Shown piece by piece: positions 41,051 to 51,014 of a stretch of 64,000 nt of DNA (position 1 is the first letter of the stretch; every line of letters starts with the position of its first letter). A model generated the notes under the pieces. It did no database searches and was not told the origin of the DNA. It saw only the letters and a list, made by a program, of their open reading frames with translations. The DNA comes from Myceligenerans pegani (GTDB lineage: Bacteria; Actinomycetota; Actinomycetes; Actinomycetales; Cellulomonadaceae). Both the position numbers and the translations under genes were made by a program. The stretch is from positions 62,001 through 126,000 of the forward strand of contig NZ_JADBGR010000088.1 in assembly GCF_014892515.1 (NCBI RefSeq), written 5' to 3'.

Positions 41051-41916
41051 ACCATCGCCTCGCCCAGGCCGCGGGAGACCTTGGAGATCACGTCGGCGTC
41101 GTCGTAGAACGTCGTGGCCTGCACGATCGCCTTGGCGCGCGTCACCGGGTCGCCGGACTTGAAGATGCCCGAGCCCACGAACACGCCCTCGGCGCCGAGC
41201 TGCATCATCATCGCGGCGTCGGCCGGCGTGGCGATGCCGCCCGCGGTGAACAGCACGACGGGCAGCTTGCCCTCCCGCGCCACCTCCGCGACCAGCTCGT
41301 ACGGTGCCTGGAGCTCCTTGGCGGCGACGTACAGCTCGTCCTCCGGGAGCGAGGAGAGCTTGCGGATCTGCTGGCGGATCTGCCGCATGTGCGTGGTCGC
41401 GTTCGACACGTCGCCCGTGCCCGCCTCGCCCTTGGAGCGGATCATCGCGGCGCCCTCGGTGATGCGGCGGAGCGCCTCGCCCAGGTTGGTCGCACCGCAC
41501 ACGAAGGGCACGGTGAAGCCCCACTTGTCGATGTGGTTCGTGTAGTCGGCGGGCGTGAGCACCTCGGACTCGTCGATGTAGTCGACCCCGAGCGACTGCA
41601 GCACCTGCGCCTCGACGAAGTGCCCGATGCGCGCCTTCGCCATCACCGGGATGGAGACGGCGTCGATGATGCCGTCGATCATGTCCGGGTCGCTCATACG
41701 GCTCACGCCGCCCTGCGCCCGGATGTCCGCCGGGACACGCTCCAGGGCCATCACGGCCACCGCGCCGGCGTCCTCGGCGATCTTCGCCTGCTCGGGCGTG
41801 ACGACGTCCATGATCACGCCGCCCTTGAGCATCTCGGCCATGCCGCGCTTCACGCGCGCGGTGCCGACAGTGCCCGCACTCCCCGTGCCAGCGCCCGTCG
41901 TCGTCTCGTCAGCCAC
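40993..41916 (-). CDS. pdxS: Pyridoxal 5'-phosphate synthase lyase subunit
   Basis: This TIM-barrel enzyme of about 307 residues makes PLP from ribose 5-phosphate, glyceraldehyde 3-phosphate and ammonia. The start is GTG 41916 (or 41919), a few bases after GAGG. Hallmarks are [57 protein letters not shown] with a catalytic Lys, and [20 protein letters not shown]. Its 3' end matches two detached copies downstream. The partner gene pdxT lies 10 kb away. Confidence 0.97.
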   Translation of the reverse strand: MADETTTGAGTGSAGTVGTARVKRGMAEMLKGGVIMDVVTPEQAKIAEDAGAVAVMALERVPADIRAQGGVSRMSDPDMIDGIIDAVSIPVMAKARIGHFVEAQVLQSLGVDYIDESEVLTPADYTNHIDKWGFTVPFVCGATNLGEALRRITEGAAMIRSKGEAGTGDVSNATTHMRQIRQQIRKLSSLPEDELYVAAKELQAPYELVAEVAREGKLPVVLFTAGGIATPADAAMMMQLGAEGVFVGSGIFKSGDPVTRAKAIVQATTFYDDADVISKVSRGLGEAMVGINVEDDPEPVRLAERGW

Positions 41917-41975
41917 CACTACCTCGCTCGTTCCGGTCCGTACCGGACGCCGGTCCGGCGCCCTCACCAACGATC

Positions 41976-42578
41976 CTACGCGCCGGGTCCGACACCCCGG
42001 TCCAACCCTTCCGGCATCCGGTCGTCCAGTTCCACGGTGTGCGGCATCGGCGCACGTCCGGGAAGGTGGGCGGCGCGCACGTACCAGCGCCGCCGCACCC
42101 GCCGGGCCTGGGTCACGGCCTCGTTGTGGAACCTGCGCGCGAGCGTCGCCCGGTACCAGGCCGCGGCCAGGGCGGCCGCCTGCTCGCCGGCCGGCCCGGC
42201 ACGCAGCCCGGCGATCTCCTCCGCGTCGCCGAGTGCCTCGCGCAGGGCCGCGCTCAGGTTGCTCTCGGCGTCCTCGCGCGCCGTCGGCAGGCCGTCGATC
42301 GCGAGCACGTGCTCGCCGGTCTCGGGATCGGCGGCGTCCAGCACCACGTAGGCCGCGTCGACCACGACCAGGGCGGAGGCCGGGTCCATCCCGCCCGACG
42401 ACGCCAGGTCCACCGCCGCCCACGCCCGGCGCACCAGCTGCGCGTCGAGCGCGCCGCGGGATCCGGCGACCTTGCGGTGCAGCCCGTCCAGGCGCGACGC
42501 CACCCGCCACGCCGCCCACAGCACCACGAGGGCGACGACCAGGGACCAGAACGCGATCTCCGACCAGCTCATCGCCAT
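41976..42578 (-). CDS. Hypothetical membrane-anchored protein of the PIM locus
   Basis: This 200-residue protein has one N-terminal membrane helix ([17 protein letters not shown]). A helical cytoplasmic domain follows with [33 protein letters not shown] and [20 protein letters not shown]. It overlaps the pimA stop by 10 bp. Similar proteins lie between pimA and pdxS in many actinobacteria. The function is not established. Confidence 0.8.
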   Translation of the reverse strand: MAMSWSEIAFWSLVVALVVLWAAWRVASRLDGLHRKVAGSRGALDAQLVRRAWAAVDLASSGGMDPASALVVVDAAYVVLDAADPETGEHVLAIDGLPTAREDAESNLSAALREALGDAEEIAGLRAGPAGEQAAALAAAWYRATLARRFHNEAVTQARRVRRRWYVRAAHLPGRAPMPHTVELDDRMPEGLDRGVGPGA

Positions 42579-43855
42579 CCCCTGCGAGCCCGGCCGAGCA
42601 CCTCGCGCACGCCGTCGGCCAGGCCGGGAAGGCGGCCGCGGGGACCGAGGACGTCACCGGCGGACAGGACGGTCTCGTAGACGGCCAGCACCTGTCCGGT
42701 GACCACCGACCAGTCGTAGGCGCGTACCGCCTCCCGCGCGCGGTTCCGGTAGCGCTCGCGCCGTTCCGGATCCCCCGCCAGCGCGACGACCTCGGCCGCG
42801 AGCGCCTCCGGGTCGCCGGTGGCGAAGAGCGCGCCCGCCGCGCCGTCGTCCAGGACGCGCCGGAACGCCCCGAGCTCGCTGGCGACGACGACGGCCCCGG
42901 CACTCATCGCCTCGACCAGCACGATGCCGAACGACTCGCCACCGGTCTGCGGCGCGACATAGAGGTCGGCGGAGACGAGGAGGGACGCCTTCTCCTCGTC
43001 GGTCACCCGCCCGAGGAGTTCGACGGCGTGAGCGTGTTCACCGAGGGCGGCGCGGACGCGCGCGGGGACGTCGGTGCCGGATCCGGCCACGAGGAACCGG
43101 GCGCCCGGCAGCCGGTCGAGGATCGTGGCGGCGGCCGCGAGGAGGACGTCAAGGCCCTTGCGTGGTTCGTCGAGCCTGCCGAGGAAGGCTATCGTCGGCG
43201 CGCCGGACGCTCCCTGCCACTCGGGGCGCGGCCGTGCGTGGGCGAAGTCCTGCGTGAACACGCCGTTGGGGATGACGACGGCGTCGCCCCCGAGGTGGTC
43301 GACGACGGTGCGGCGGGCGTCCTCGGAGACGGCGATGCGCCCTGCGATCTTCTCGACGAACGGGCCCGTGAGCGGGAAGGCGGCCCGCAGCGCGCGCGAG
43401 CGCGGCATCGAGCTGTGGCAGGTGGCCACGAGCGGCACCTCGGCGTACCGGAGCGCGAGCAGGGAGACCGACGGCGTCATCGGTTCGTGCAGGTGGACCA
43501 CGTCGAACTCCCCCTCCGCGAGCCAGCGCCGGACCCGGCGGGCGGTGACGGGCCCGAACGTGAGGCGAGCGACGGAGCCGTTGTAGCGGATGGGGACGGC
43601 CCGGCCGGCGGGTACGACGAACTCCGGTACCGGCGTGTCCTCGGACGCCGGCGCGAGGACCGACACGTCGTGCCCCGCCGCGCGCAGCGCCCGGGCGAGG
43701 TCGCGCACGTGGAACTGCACGCCGCCGGGAGCGTCGAACGAGTAGGGGCACACGATGCCGATGCGCAGCGGGCGCGCCGGGCCGGAGCGGCCGCCGCGCC
43801 GGTGTGCGACGCGTGGACGACGATGCGGGTCGGGACGGCGGCGCCGGTCAGGCAC
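42569..43855 (-). CDS. pimA: Phosphatidylinositol alpha-mannosyltransferase (PimA-type GT4)
   Basis: GTG 43855 has GGAG five bases upstream and overlaps the patA stop by eight bases. It gives 428 residues with a basic 27-residue head before the family start [23 protein letters not shown] signatures are [41 protein letters not shown] and the nucleotide/donor motif [14 protein letters not shown]. It transfers mannose from GDP-mannose to phosphatidylinositol, the first step of PIM synthesis. No ATG or GTG lies closer to the conserved start, so the extension seems real. Confidence 0.95.
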   Translation of the reverse strand: MPDRRRRPDPHRRPRVAHRRGGRSGPARPLRIGIVCPYSFDAPGGVQFHVRDLARALRAAGHDVSVLAPASEDTPVPEFVVPAGRAVPIRYNGSVARLTFGPVTARRVRRWLAEGEFDVVHLHEPMTPSVSLLALRYAEVPLVATCHSSMPRSRALRAAFPLTGPFVEKIAGRIAVSEDARRTVVDHLGGDAVVIPNGVFTQDFAHARPRPEWQGASGAPTIAFLGRLDEPRKGLDVLLAAAATILDRLPGARFLVAGSGTDVPARVRAALGEHAHAVELLGRVTDEEKASLLVSADLYVAPQTGGESFGIVLVEAMSAGAVVVASELGAFRRVLDDGAAGALFATGDPEALAAEVVALAGDPERRERYRNRAREAVRAYDWSVVTGQVLAVYETVLSAGDVLGPRGRLPGLADGVREVLGRARRGWR

Positions 43856-44846
43856 GCGAGCTCCGCCGGCCGAGGTCGTCGGTGAAGACGCGTTGCAGCA
43901 TGTGCCAGTCGGCGGTGTGCTCGGCGACGGAGCGTCCGAGGGCGTCGACCCAGCCCTGGGTGAGGCGCCGCACGCGTTCGGCACGCGGCAGGGTGTGCTC
44001 GGGGACGATGACGGGCTCGTGGAACGTGATGACGATGCCCCACGGGCTGCCGGCGGCCCGACGGCGGGCGCCACGGAGGCGTTCGTAGTGGATGCCGGCG
44101 GGGACGAGCGGCACGTCGGCGTCGAGCGCGAGGGCGGCGGGGCCGGCGGCGACCCGGGCCCGGTGCCCGAGCAGGTCGACCTCGACGCCGCGGGCGGTGA
44201 GGTCGCGGTCGGCCAGGAGCGGCACGATGCGGTTGCCGTCCTTGGCTCCGGCGACCAGGGCCGCGAAGACGCCGTCGTCCCCCAGGCCGAGCGCGGTGAT
44301 GCCGATCGACCGGCGGAACTCCACGAACCGGTTGAAGAGCTCGGTGGGCCGCAGGCGCTCCGCGACGGTCAGGACGGGCGCGATGTGCAGGGCGCCCCAC
44401 GCCCCCGCGAGGTCCCAGTTGCCCGTGTGACCGAGCACCAGTGCGGCGGCACCGCGCCGGTCGGGCGGGGTCCCGGGGCCGTCGAGGTCGAGGTACGGGC
44501 GCAGGTTCTCCTCGTACCCCTCGGTGCGGACGCGGGCGTCCACCTGGTGGGGGCGCAGCGCGTGCAGCGTGAACGCCTCACGGAAGTACCGCATGTAGGA
44601 ACGCATCCCGGCGCGGGACAGGCGGCGTATCCCGGCCTCGTCCAGGTCCGGCCGCACGCGCGCGTAGTTGGCCTCGAGGCGCCGCACGCCCGTGGTCCGG
44701 CGCAGCCAGGTGAGGTCGGCGATCACCGAGAAGAGGGCCCGCAGCAGCGGCTCGGGGACCATCGGGGCGAGCTTCCAGGCGAGCACGTAGGCACGCGTGG
44801 CGAGGTGCGACTCGGGCGCGGCGGGCTGCGCGGCGGCGTTCTTCAC
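43848..44846 (-). CDS. patA: PIM acyltransferase (PatA-type LpxL/HtrB family)
   Basis: This 332-residue membrane-associated acyltransferase starts at GTG 44846, which overlaps the pgsA stop. VLGHTGNWDLAGAWG carries the acyltransferase HxxxxD-type motif. FxGITALGLGDDGVFAALVA-like and DGNRIVPLLADRDLTARGVEV segments follow. It acylates the mannose of PIM1/PIM2 in known homologues. It is tightly coupled between pgsA and pimA. Confidence 0.93.
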   Translation of the reverse strand: MKNAAAQPAAPESHLATRAYVLAWKLAPMVPEPLLRALFSVIADLTWLRRTTGVRRLEANYARVRPDLDEAGIRRLSRAGMRSYMRYFREAFTLHALRPHQVDARVRTEGYEENLRPYLDLDGPGTPPDRRGAAALVLGHTGNWDLAGAWGALHIAPVLTVAERLRPTELFNRFVEFRRSIGITALGLGDDGVFAALVAGAKDGNRIVPLLADRDLTARGVEVDLLGHRARVAAGPAALALDADVPLVPAGIHYERLRGARRRAAGSPWGIVITFHEPVIVPEHTLPRAERVRRLTQGWVDALGRSVAEHTADWHMLQRVFTDDLGRRSSRA

Positions 44847-45463
44847 TGAGGGACCTTCGCGAGCTGTCGGTGGACGGTGGTCACACGCTGCCCGACCGTG
44901 ACGGCGCTCGCCACCGCGAGCACCGTGAGTGCGGTGGTGGCGGCCACCATCGGAAGGCCGATGTCGGTGAACGCGACGGGTGCGAGGCCGATCACGAGGC
45001 GGTCGGTGCGCTCCGCGATGCCGTTCTTCGCCGTGGCGCCCACGGCCTCGGCGCGGGCCCGGGCATAGGGGACGATGCCGCCGAGCGCCAGGCACGCGAG
45101 CGCCGCGACCGCGCCCCAGGTCGCGTGGGGAACGTCCGGGTGGAGCACGAAGTAGAGGGTGATGCCCGCGAACACGGCGCCGTCGGACACCCTGTCCAGC
45201 GTGGAGTCCAGGAACGCTCCCCACCGGCTGGTGTGGCCCGAGAGCCGTGCGAGCACGCCGTCCAGCGAGTCCAGGAGCGCGAAGAAGCCGATCAGGAGCC
45301 CGCCGAGCAGCAGGTGTCCCAGTGGCAGGAGCGTGAGTGCGAGCGCCGTGACGGCGATGGCGCCCGCGACGGTCACCGCGTCGGGCGTGACGCCGAGGCG
45401 CAGCAGCCAGCGGGCCACCGGGGTCAGCACGGTGGTCATCAGGCTGCGAAGCCGACCGAACAT
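44843..45463 (-). CDS. pgsA: Phosphatidylinositol phosphate synthase (CDP-alcohol phosphatidyltransferase)
   Basis: The ATG at 45463, behind GGAGGCGGAG, gives 206 residues with about six membrane segments. The CDP-alcohol signature D-x2-DG-x2-AR-x8-G-x3-D-x3-D is complete in LLDSLDGVLARLSGHTSRWG plus AFLDSTLDR. It joins CDP-diacylglycerol to inositol phosphate, supplying the lipid for pimA and patA. The order pgsA–patA–pimA is conserved in actinobacteria. Confidence 0.95.
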   Translation of the reverse strand: MFGRLRSLMTTVLTPVARWLLRLGVTPDAVTVAGAIAVTALALTLLPLGHLLLGGLLIGFFALLDSLDGVLARLSGHTSRWGAFLDSTLDRVSDGAVFAGITLYFVLHPDVPHATWGAVAALACLALGGIVPYARARAEAVGATAKNGIAERTDRLVIGLAPVAFTDIGLPMVAATTALTVLAVASAVTVGQRVTTVHRQLAKVPQ

Positions 45464-45498
45464 CTCCGCCTCCGATCGCTGCGATGCCCCTTTGCCGG

Positions 45499-46152
45499 TC
45501 AAGTATGCCGGTGGGCGGTCCTCGGATCCGGTCCGGGCCATGCCTCGGCGAGTCGGCGCCGGGTGTCGGCGAGCAGTTCGGGCAGCGACTTGGTCTGCGC
45601 GACCACGGGCAGGAAGTTGGAGTCGCCGGGCCAGCGTGGCACCACGTGCTGGTGCAGGTGGGCCGCGATGCCCGCGCCGGCCACCTCGCCCTGGTTGATG
45701 CCGAGGTTGAACCCGGCGGGGGCGTACGCGGCGCGCGTGGTACGCATCGCCGTCTGTGTCATGGCGGCCAGCTCCGCGGTCTCGGCGTCGTCGAGGTCGG
45801 TGTAGTCCGAGACGTGCCGGTAGGGCAGCACCATCATGTGCCCCGAGTTGTACGGATACAGGTTGAGCACCACGTAGCAGCGTTCGCCGCGGGCGACGAC
45901 GAGGCCCTGCTCGTCGTCGCCCTGCGGGATGCGGCAGAACGGGCACCGGAGTTCCGAACCGTCGGCGGGCTTGCCCTGCCCGCCGACGTACACCATGCGG
46001 TGCGGGTTCCAGAGGCGCTGGTAGTGGTCCTGGGCCGGGCCGAAGGCGCTCGCGTCGTCGGCGCTCTCCGGCTGGTCCTGATCCGCCGACGACGGGCCGG
46101 GGGCCGATCCGGTCGGTGCCCCCGGACCCGGCGTCGTACCGTTCACGTCCAT
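45499..46152 (-). CDS. HIT-family nucleotide hydrolase/phosphorylase
   Basis: This 217-residue protein has the histidine triad HLHQHVVPRW. ELRCPFCRIPQGDDEQGLVV contains a CxxC zinc-type pair near the start, and VLNLYPYNSGHMMVLPYRHV is the family core. Homologues act on diadenosine polyphosphates or nucleotide conjugates. A disordered Gly/Pro/Ser/Asp head covers residues 1–35. It lies 13 bp after thrS in the conserved order. Confidence 0.93.
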   Translation of the reverse strand: MDVNGTTPGPGAPTGSAPGPSSADQDQPESADDASAFGPAQDHYQRLWNPHRMVYVGGQGKPADGSELRCPFCRIPQGDDEQGLVVARGERCYVVLNLYPYNSGHMMVLPYRHVSDYTDLDDAETAELAAMTQTAMRTTRAAYAPAGFNLGINQGEVAGAGIAAHLHQHVVPRWPGDSNFLPVVAQTKSLPELLADTRRRLAEAWPGPDPRTAHRHT

Positions 46153-46165
46153 GCCTCGGGCCGGG

Positions 46166-48196
46166 TCAGACCTGGGCCCGGTCCCGGACCGCCGCGACGA
46201 TCTTCTCGACCGCCTCGGCGACGAGCACCCCGTTCTCCTGGGTGCCGTCCCGGAACCGGAAGGAGACCGCCCCGGCCTCGGCGTCCTCGCCGCCCGCGAT
46301 GAGCGTGAACGGCACCTTCTGCTTGGAGGCGTTGCGGATCTTCTTGGCGAAGCGGTCGTCGGACAGATCGATCTCGGCGCGGATGCCCTGGGCCTTGAGC
46401 TGCGCGACGACGTCCTTCAGGTAGTCGTCGAACGCCTCGGCCACCGGGACCGCGAGAACCTGCACGGGCGCGAGCCAGACGGGGAACTGGCCGGCGTAGT
46501 GCTCGATGAGCACGCCCATGAACCGCTCGATGGAGCCGAACTTCGCCGAGTGGATCATGACCGGGCGCTGCTTGGTGCCGTCCGGCGCGGTGTACTCCAG
46601 GCCGAAGCCCTCGGGCTGGTTGAAGTCGTACTGCACGGTGCCGAGCTGCCAGGTGCGTCCGATCGCGTCCTTCGCCTGGACGGAGATCTTCGGGCCGTAG
46701 AACGCGGCGCCGCCGGGGTCCGGAACCAGTTCGAGGCCGGTCTCCGTGGCGACGTCCTGGAGCACCTTGGTCGCCGCGGCCCAGTCCTCGTCCGAGCCGA
46801 CGAACTTGCCCGGCTTGGCGTGGTCGCGCGTGGAGATCTCCAGGTAGAAGTCGTTCAGGCCGAAGTCCTTGAGCAGGCTGAGCATGAAGTTCAGCAGGTG
46901 CTTCACCTCGGCGGGCGCCTGGTCGGGCGTCACGTACGAGTGCGAGTCGTCCTGGGTCAGGCCGCGCACCCGGGTGAGGCCCTGCACGACGCCGGACTTC
47001 TCGTACCGGTAGACCGACCCGAACTCGAACAGGCGCAGCGGCAGTTCACGGTAGGAGCGGCCGCGGGACCGGAAGATCAGGTTGTGCATCGGGCAGTTCA
47101 TCGCCTTGAGGCGGTACTCCGACCCCTCGAGGTCCATGGGCGGGAACATCGTGTCGGCGTAGTAGGGCAGATGGCCCGAGGTGTGGAACAGGCCCTCCTT
47201 GCTGATGTGCGGGGTGCCGACGTAGTCGAAGCCCTCCTCGATGTGCCGCTGGCGGACGTAGTCCTCCATGACCCGCTTGATGACACCACCCTTGGGGTGG
47301 AACACGGGCAGGCCGGAACCGATCTCGTCCGGGAAGCTGAACAGGTCCATCTCGGTGCCCAGCCGGCGGTGGTCCCGGCGCTCGGCCTCCGCGAGGCGCT
47401 CCTGGTACGCCTTGAGCTCGTCCTTGCTGGGCCAGGCGGTGCCGTAGACGCGCTGCAGCATCGGGTTCTTCTCGCTGCCGCGCCAGTAGGCGGCGGCGGA
47501 GCGCATCAGCTTCACGCCCTGGCCGAGGATCTTCGTGTTCGGCAGGTGCGGGCCGCGGCACAGGTCCTTCCACACCACGGTCTCGCTCTCGCGCCCGGCT
47601 CCGCGCACGTTCTCGTAGATGGTCAGCTCACCGGCGCCCACCTCGACGCTCGCGCCGTCGGCCGCCTCCTCGGCGTCGTCGCCCGACCCCTTGATCCCGA
47701 TGAGCTCGAGCTTGTACGGCTCACCGGCGAGCTCCGCGCGGGCCTCCTCCTCGGTCACGACGCGCCGGCGGAAGGTCTGCCCCTCCTTGATGATGCGGGC
47801 CATCGCCTTGTCCAGGGCCTTGAGATCGTCCGGCGTGAACGGCTCGGCGACGTCGAAGTCGTAGTAGAAGCCGTCCTTGACGGGCGGCCCGATGCCGAGC
47901 TTCGCCTCGGGGTTGATCTGCTGCACGGCCTGGGCGAGCACGTGCGCCGCGGAGTGCCGCAGGACGTCGAGCCCGTCCGGCTCGTCGATCGTCACGGGCT
48001 CCACGACCGCGCCGCCGGGAATCTCGCGATCCAGGTCCCACAACGTGCCGTCGACCCGTACGACGACGACGTCCTTGCGGTCGCCGTACAGATCGGCACC
48101 GGTGGTGGGCACCGTGGTCGTCGTCGTCGCCTCCGTCTCGGTGACGTCACCGGGGGTGAGGTCCTGGCGGGTGGGCGGCGATGCGACGTCGGACAC
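46166..48196 (-). CDS. thrS: Threonyl-tRNA synthetase
   Basis: GTG 48196, behind AAGGAG, starts a 676-residue class II synthetase. It has a TGS region ([20 protein letters not shown]), an editing domain with [20 protein letters not shown] and GFYYDFDV, a catalytic core and an anticodon domain. Core motifs include [52 protein letters not shown] and [18 protein letters not shown]. The anticodon domain is marked by [17 protein letters not shown]. The 5' region contains overlapping hairpins that may act as a leader control element. Confidence 0.97.
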   Translation of the reverse strand: MSDVASPPTRQDLTPGDVTETEATTTTTVPTTGADLYGDRKDVVVVRVDGTLWDLDREIPGGAVVEPVTIDEPDGLDVLRHSAAHVLAQAVQQINPEAKLGIGPPVKDGFYYDFDVAEPFTPDDLKALDKAMARIIKEGQTFRRRVVTEEEARAELAGEPYKLELIGIKGSGDDAEEAADGASVEVGAGELTIYENVRGAGRESETVVWKDLCRGPHLPNTKILGQGVKLMRSAAAYWRGSEKNPMLQRVYGTAWPSKDELKAYQERLAEAERRDHRRLGTEMDLFSFPDEIGSGLPVFHPKGGVIKRVMEDYVRQRHIEEGFDYVGTPHISKEGLFHTSGHLPYYADTMFPPMDLEGSEYRLKAMNCPMHNLIFRSRGRSYRELPLRLFEFGSVYRYEKSGVVQGLTRVRGLTQDDSHSYVTPDQAPAEVKHLLNFMLSLLKDFGLNDFYLEISTRDHAKPGKFVGSDEDWAAATKVLQDVATETGLELVPDPGGAAFYGPKISVQAKDAIGRTWQLGTVQYDFNQPEGFGLEYTAPDGTKQRPVMIHSAKFGSIERFMGVLIEHYAGQFPVWLAPVQVLAVPVAEAFDDYLKDVVAQLKAQGIRAEIDLSDDRFAKKIRNASKQKVPFTLIAGGEDAEAGAVSFRFRDGTQENGVLVAEAVEKIVAAVRDRAQV

Positions 48197-48223
48197 GGAC
48201 GGTCTCCTTCAGCAAGCTGACGA

Positions 48224-48270
48224 CCCTCGCGCGCGCGAGGGGCGTCGTCCCAGATGGACGACGCCCCTCG
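48224..48270 (-). promoter_or_regulatory. Overlapping alternative hairpins upstream of thrS
   Basis: On the minus strand a perfect 15-bp stem with a 5-nt loop (48270–48236) is followed by an 18-bp perfect palindrome CCCTCGCGCGCGCGAGGG (48241–48224). They share bases 48236–48241 and so cannot both form. The pair ends 28 bases before the thrS start. It may be a terminator for the upstream gene or a leader switch for thrS. No T-box signature was found. Confidence 0.55.
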
Positions 48271-48325
48271 ATCGTACCGATCCGAGTGCCCAGGGCGAAC
48301 TCGATACCGGCCTCGGCTCCGTGCC

Positions 48326-48670
48326 TCATGCGGGGCGCGGACCCTCACCCTCCGACGCCACGGCCGGCTTCTCGTCGCCCTTCGGGTTCTCCTCCTCTTC
48401 CGGCTGCTCGTCGCCCTCCGGCGGCGCGGCCTCCTCCGGCGTCGCGGCCGGCCGCTCACTGCCCTCCACCGCCGGCTTCTCGTCCTCGGGGCCGCCCCAC
48501 TCCTTGGCCTTCTCCGCGAGGCCGTCGACCGCGCCCCTGGCCTGCTCGGGGGCGAGTTCCCTGAGCTTGGCGGCAGCGGCGTCGACGTTCTCGTCGGTCA
48601 GCAGCTGCTTCGCCCTGGCGATGTTCTCCGGGTCGGTGACGAAGTTCTTGGCCGCCTCGAAAAGTCCCAT
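48326..48670 (-). CDS. MT0933-like small protein with acidic tail
   Basis: The ATG at 48670, with GGAGGA upstream, gives 114 residues. MGLFEAAKNFVTDPENIARA, KQLLTDENVDAAAAKLRELA and PEQARGAVDGLAEKAKEWGG form the same short helical domain as the next gene, classed with the MT0933-like (putative antitoxin) family. An extra Glu/Pro-rich tail of about 50 residues follows. No toxin gene is adjacent, so an antitoxin role is doubtful. Confidence 0.8.
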   Translation of the reverse strand: MGLFEAAKNFVTDPENIARAKQLLTDENVDAAAAKLRELAPEQARGAVDGLAEKAKEWGGPEDEKPAVEGSERPAATPEEAAPPEGDEQPEEEENPKGDEKPAVASEGEGPRPA

Positions 48671-48769
48671 ATCCAGTTCCTCCTGCTGCTCGCAGGCACG
48701 TCGTCCGTGATCCCCTGCCGGCGACGGCACCTCCGCCGCCGCCGTGAAGTTACCCAAGACGGACGAAAA

Positions 48770-48806
48770 CCGCATCCCTGAGCGACGGAATCGCTCCGGG
48801 ATGCGG
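48770..48806 (-). terminator. Terminator of the upstream small gene
   Basis: CCGCATCCC pairs with GGGATGCGG, and inside it GAGCGA pairs with TCGCTC around a CGGAA loop. The hairpin begins about 45 bases after the stop of the 48852–49037 gene. Confidence 0.7.
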
Positions 48807-48851
48807 CTTCGCGGGCGGCCGCGCGGTGCCTCCCCGCGCGACCTCGCCGGG

Positions 48852-49037
48852 TCAGTTCCCGCCGAACTCCTTGGCCTTGTCTGCGAGACCGTCGATCGCA
48901 CCGTCCGCCTGGTCCGGCGCGACCTCCTTGAGCTTGTCGGCGGCCGCGTCCACGTTCTCGTCGGTGAGCAGCTCCTTCGCCTTCTCGACGTTCTCGGGAT
49001 CCGTCGCCATCTCCCTGGCCTTGTCGAAGAGTCCCAT
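48852..49037 (-). CDS. MT0933-like small protein (61 residues)
   Basis: MGLFDKAREMATDPENVEKA and the rest of the 61 residues (ELLTDENVDAAADKLKEVAP, GAIDGLADKAKEFGGN) form an amphipathic helical protein. The ATG at 49037 follows AAGGAGG. It is a tandem paralogue of the 48326–48670 gene, which adds a tail. The strong ribosome-binding sites suggest abundant expression. The function is unknown. Confidence 0.82.
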   Translation of the reverse strand: MGLFDKAREMATDPENVEKAKELLTDENVDAAADKLKEVAPDQADGAIDGLADKAKEFGGN

Positions 49038-49223
49038 GTCTGCCTCCTTGTGCCCATGGCACAGGCGGGTATCCACGCCCCCTGTGGGCGGCGGATCGTC
49101 CGCCGCCGGTCCCGAAGGTAGCCCCGTAGGACAAGGCCCGCCACCGCACGAGGCCCCGCCCCGGACTCTCGTCCCGATGGCCCCGGACTCCCGCCCGACA
49201 CCGCCGACCGGGCCACGCGGAGG

Positions 49224-50081
49224 TCACGCCTCGACGCGAATCCGCTTCACCAGCGCGTCCCGCTGGCCGTGGCTCAACCCGCCACGCGCGAGGTAGTCCG
49301 CGACCGAACCGTGCTCCGCCCGCAGGCTCGCCAGGGTCTCGAGCATGACGTCCCGCGTGGCAGCCGTGCGCCGCGTCGGGTGCAACCAGCCCGGCAGCAC
49401 GCCGTCGTCCACCTCCTCGCCCGGAACCCGCCCCGCCGACCTCCGCGCCTCGTGGGCGGCACGCGCACGCTCCAGCTCCACGACGTGCCGTTCCCAGCGC
49501 GGGGCGAGCCGCGAATTCGTCAGTTCGTAGTCGTCGGCGATCAGGTCGTCGTCCGCACCCGCCAGGGACAGCACGAACGCGACCACCAGCCCCGTGCGGT
49601 CCTTGCCGGCCGCACAGTGCACCAGCACCGGCCCCTCGGGCGCGTCCGCCACCGCGCCCACCGCCCGGGCGAACAGCCCAGGCCGGCGCTTCAGCATGCC
49701 GGCGTACAGATGGGCCCACGGCCCCTCCTCCGGGTCTTCCGGCTCCTGGACGGGCAGGTTCAGGTACTCCGGGTCGCCGCCCGCCAGCCCGGCGTCGGAG
49801 CCGCCACCGCCCGACGCACCACTCAACGGATGCGGGTACTCCACCGTCTCCGCCGGGCGCCGCAGATCGATCACCCGCGACATCCCGTAGGCGCGCACCG
49901 CGCGAACGCCGCCCGGCTCGAGCCAGCTCAGCGACTCCGAGCGGATCAGGGCGCGCTCGGCCACGACGGCACCGCCCGCGAGCGGCATCCCGCCCAGGTC
50001 ACGCGCATTGAGCAGACCGGGCCAGTCCAGGTGCAAGGGGGTGTAGGTCACGACGCCGAGCGTAGACCGGGTCACGGACAT
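49224..50081 (-). CDS. Tyrosine-protein phosphatase (dual-specificity-like)
   Basis: This 285-residue cytoplasmic protein opens with NARDLGGMPLAGGAVVAERA and RSESLSWLEPGG. VIDLRRPAETVEYPHPL follows, and the C(X)5R phosphate loop is HCAAGKDRTG. This fits the actinobacterial PtpB/tyrosine-phosphatase family that contains a lid insertion. The ATG at 50081 was chosen; GTG 50051 would shorten it by 10 residues. It stands alone, divergent from the copper module. Confidence 0.93.
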   Translation of the reverse strand: MSVTRSTLGVVTYTPLHLDWPGLLNARDLGGMPLAGGAVVAERALIRSESLSWLEPGGVRAVRAYGMSRVIDLRRPAETVEYPHPLSGASGGGGSDAGLAGGDPEYLNLPVQEPEDPEEGPWAHLYAGMLKRRPGLFARAVGAVADAPEGPVLVHCAAGKDRTGLVVAFVLSLAGADDDLIADDYELTNSRLAPRWERHVVELERARAAHEARRSAGRVPGEEVDDGVLPGWLHPTRRTAATRDVMLETLASLRAEHGSVADYLARGGLSHGQRDALVKRIRVEA

Positions 50082-50180
50082 CGCCGCCGGACACCCGGCG
50101 AACCCATAGCACACCCCACGGCCCGAGCCTGTGGACGACGGTGGTCCGGCGGTCCGCCCTTCCGCGTAGAGTCTTCTGCC

Positions 50181-50816
50181 ATGGGTGAGCTCGGACAGGT
50201 GATGCGCGTGGTGCGCACGATCCTGCTCGCGTCCACCTCGCTGAGTCTCGCGACGCTCGCCCACAGCCTCGGCGGCGGCGAGCTCCCCGGAACCGGCCCG
50301 ATGGTCGTGCTCGGCATCCTGACGGTGTCGGCCAGCTGCGTCGTCGCCGGAGTCCGGCCGCGCGTGTGGGTGCTCGCGCCGTTCCTCGGCGCCCTGCAGT
50401 TCCTCCTGCACCAGACCCTGAGCTGGTCCACTCTCGCGAGCGCCGCGGCCACCCCCGGCACCGTCCAGTCGCTCGGGCACGCCGGCCACCACGCCGGCAC
50501 GGCCACCACGCCCGCCACCGCGCAGATCGCGGCCGACGCGGCGCACAGTCACCTGTCCAGCCCGCGGATGACGGCGCTGCACGTCGCGGCGATCCTGGCC
50601 ACCGCCGCCCTCATGGCGGCGGGCGAGGGCACCGCACGGGTCGCCCTGCAGGTGTTCGGGCACGTGCTGCCCGCGCTGACCGCGCCCCGTGTTCCCGCGC
50701 CCGTCCGGCCGGCGTTCCATCCGCGTCCGGCCCTCACGCCGACACCGTCGTCCGTGCTCGTGGCCAGGAGCACTCCCCGCCGCGGCCCGCCGGCGGCGCT
50801 CGCGGTCCTCGCCTGA
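50181..50816 (+). CDS. Membrane protein with a His-rich loop (probable copper-module component)
   Basis: This 211-residue protein has an ATG at 50181 and about four hydrophobic segments (about 12–30, 37–55, 62–80 and 133–155). Between the third and fourth lies a loop with HAGHHAGTATTPATAQIAAD and AAHSHL, suited to metal binding. The C-terminus is Pro/Arg-rich. It precedes a PCu(A)C copper chaperone and a DyP peroxidase on the same strand, so a role in extracytoplasmic copper handling is inferred. Confidence 0.65.
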   Translation: MGELGQVMRVVRTILLASTSLSLATLAHSLGGGELPGTGPMVVLGILTVSASCVVAGVRPRVWVLAPFLGALQFLLHQTLSWSTLASAAATPGTVQSLGHAGHHAGTATTPATAQIAADAAHSHLSSPRMTALHVAAILATAALMAAGEGTARVALQVFGHVLPALTAPRVPAPVRPAFHPRPALTPTPSSVLVARSTPRRGPPAALAVLA

Positions 50817-51014
50817 GCCGGTCCCCACGCCGCGCCGTCGCGCGGACGTGCGATGGCGCGCGCCTCGGGTGAGTGCCACGCCACCGCTCGCGCGGCCCTC
50901 GCCGCGCGCCAGCACCTGGACCTCCCACACACATTCCCGCACGCCACGGCCCGCTGCCGCGTACACCGCCGGCGCCGGGCGTCTCGGCGTGCTGCGCAGA
51001 AAGCAGAGGAAACC

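Noticed and set aside
48224-48270. T-box leader of thrS
   Set aside because: No T-box consensus or specifier stem could be recognised; only overlapping hairpins are present.
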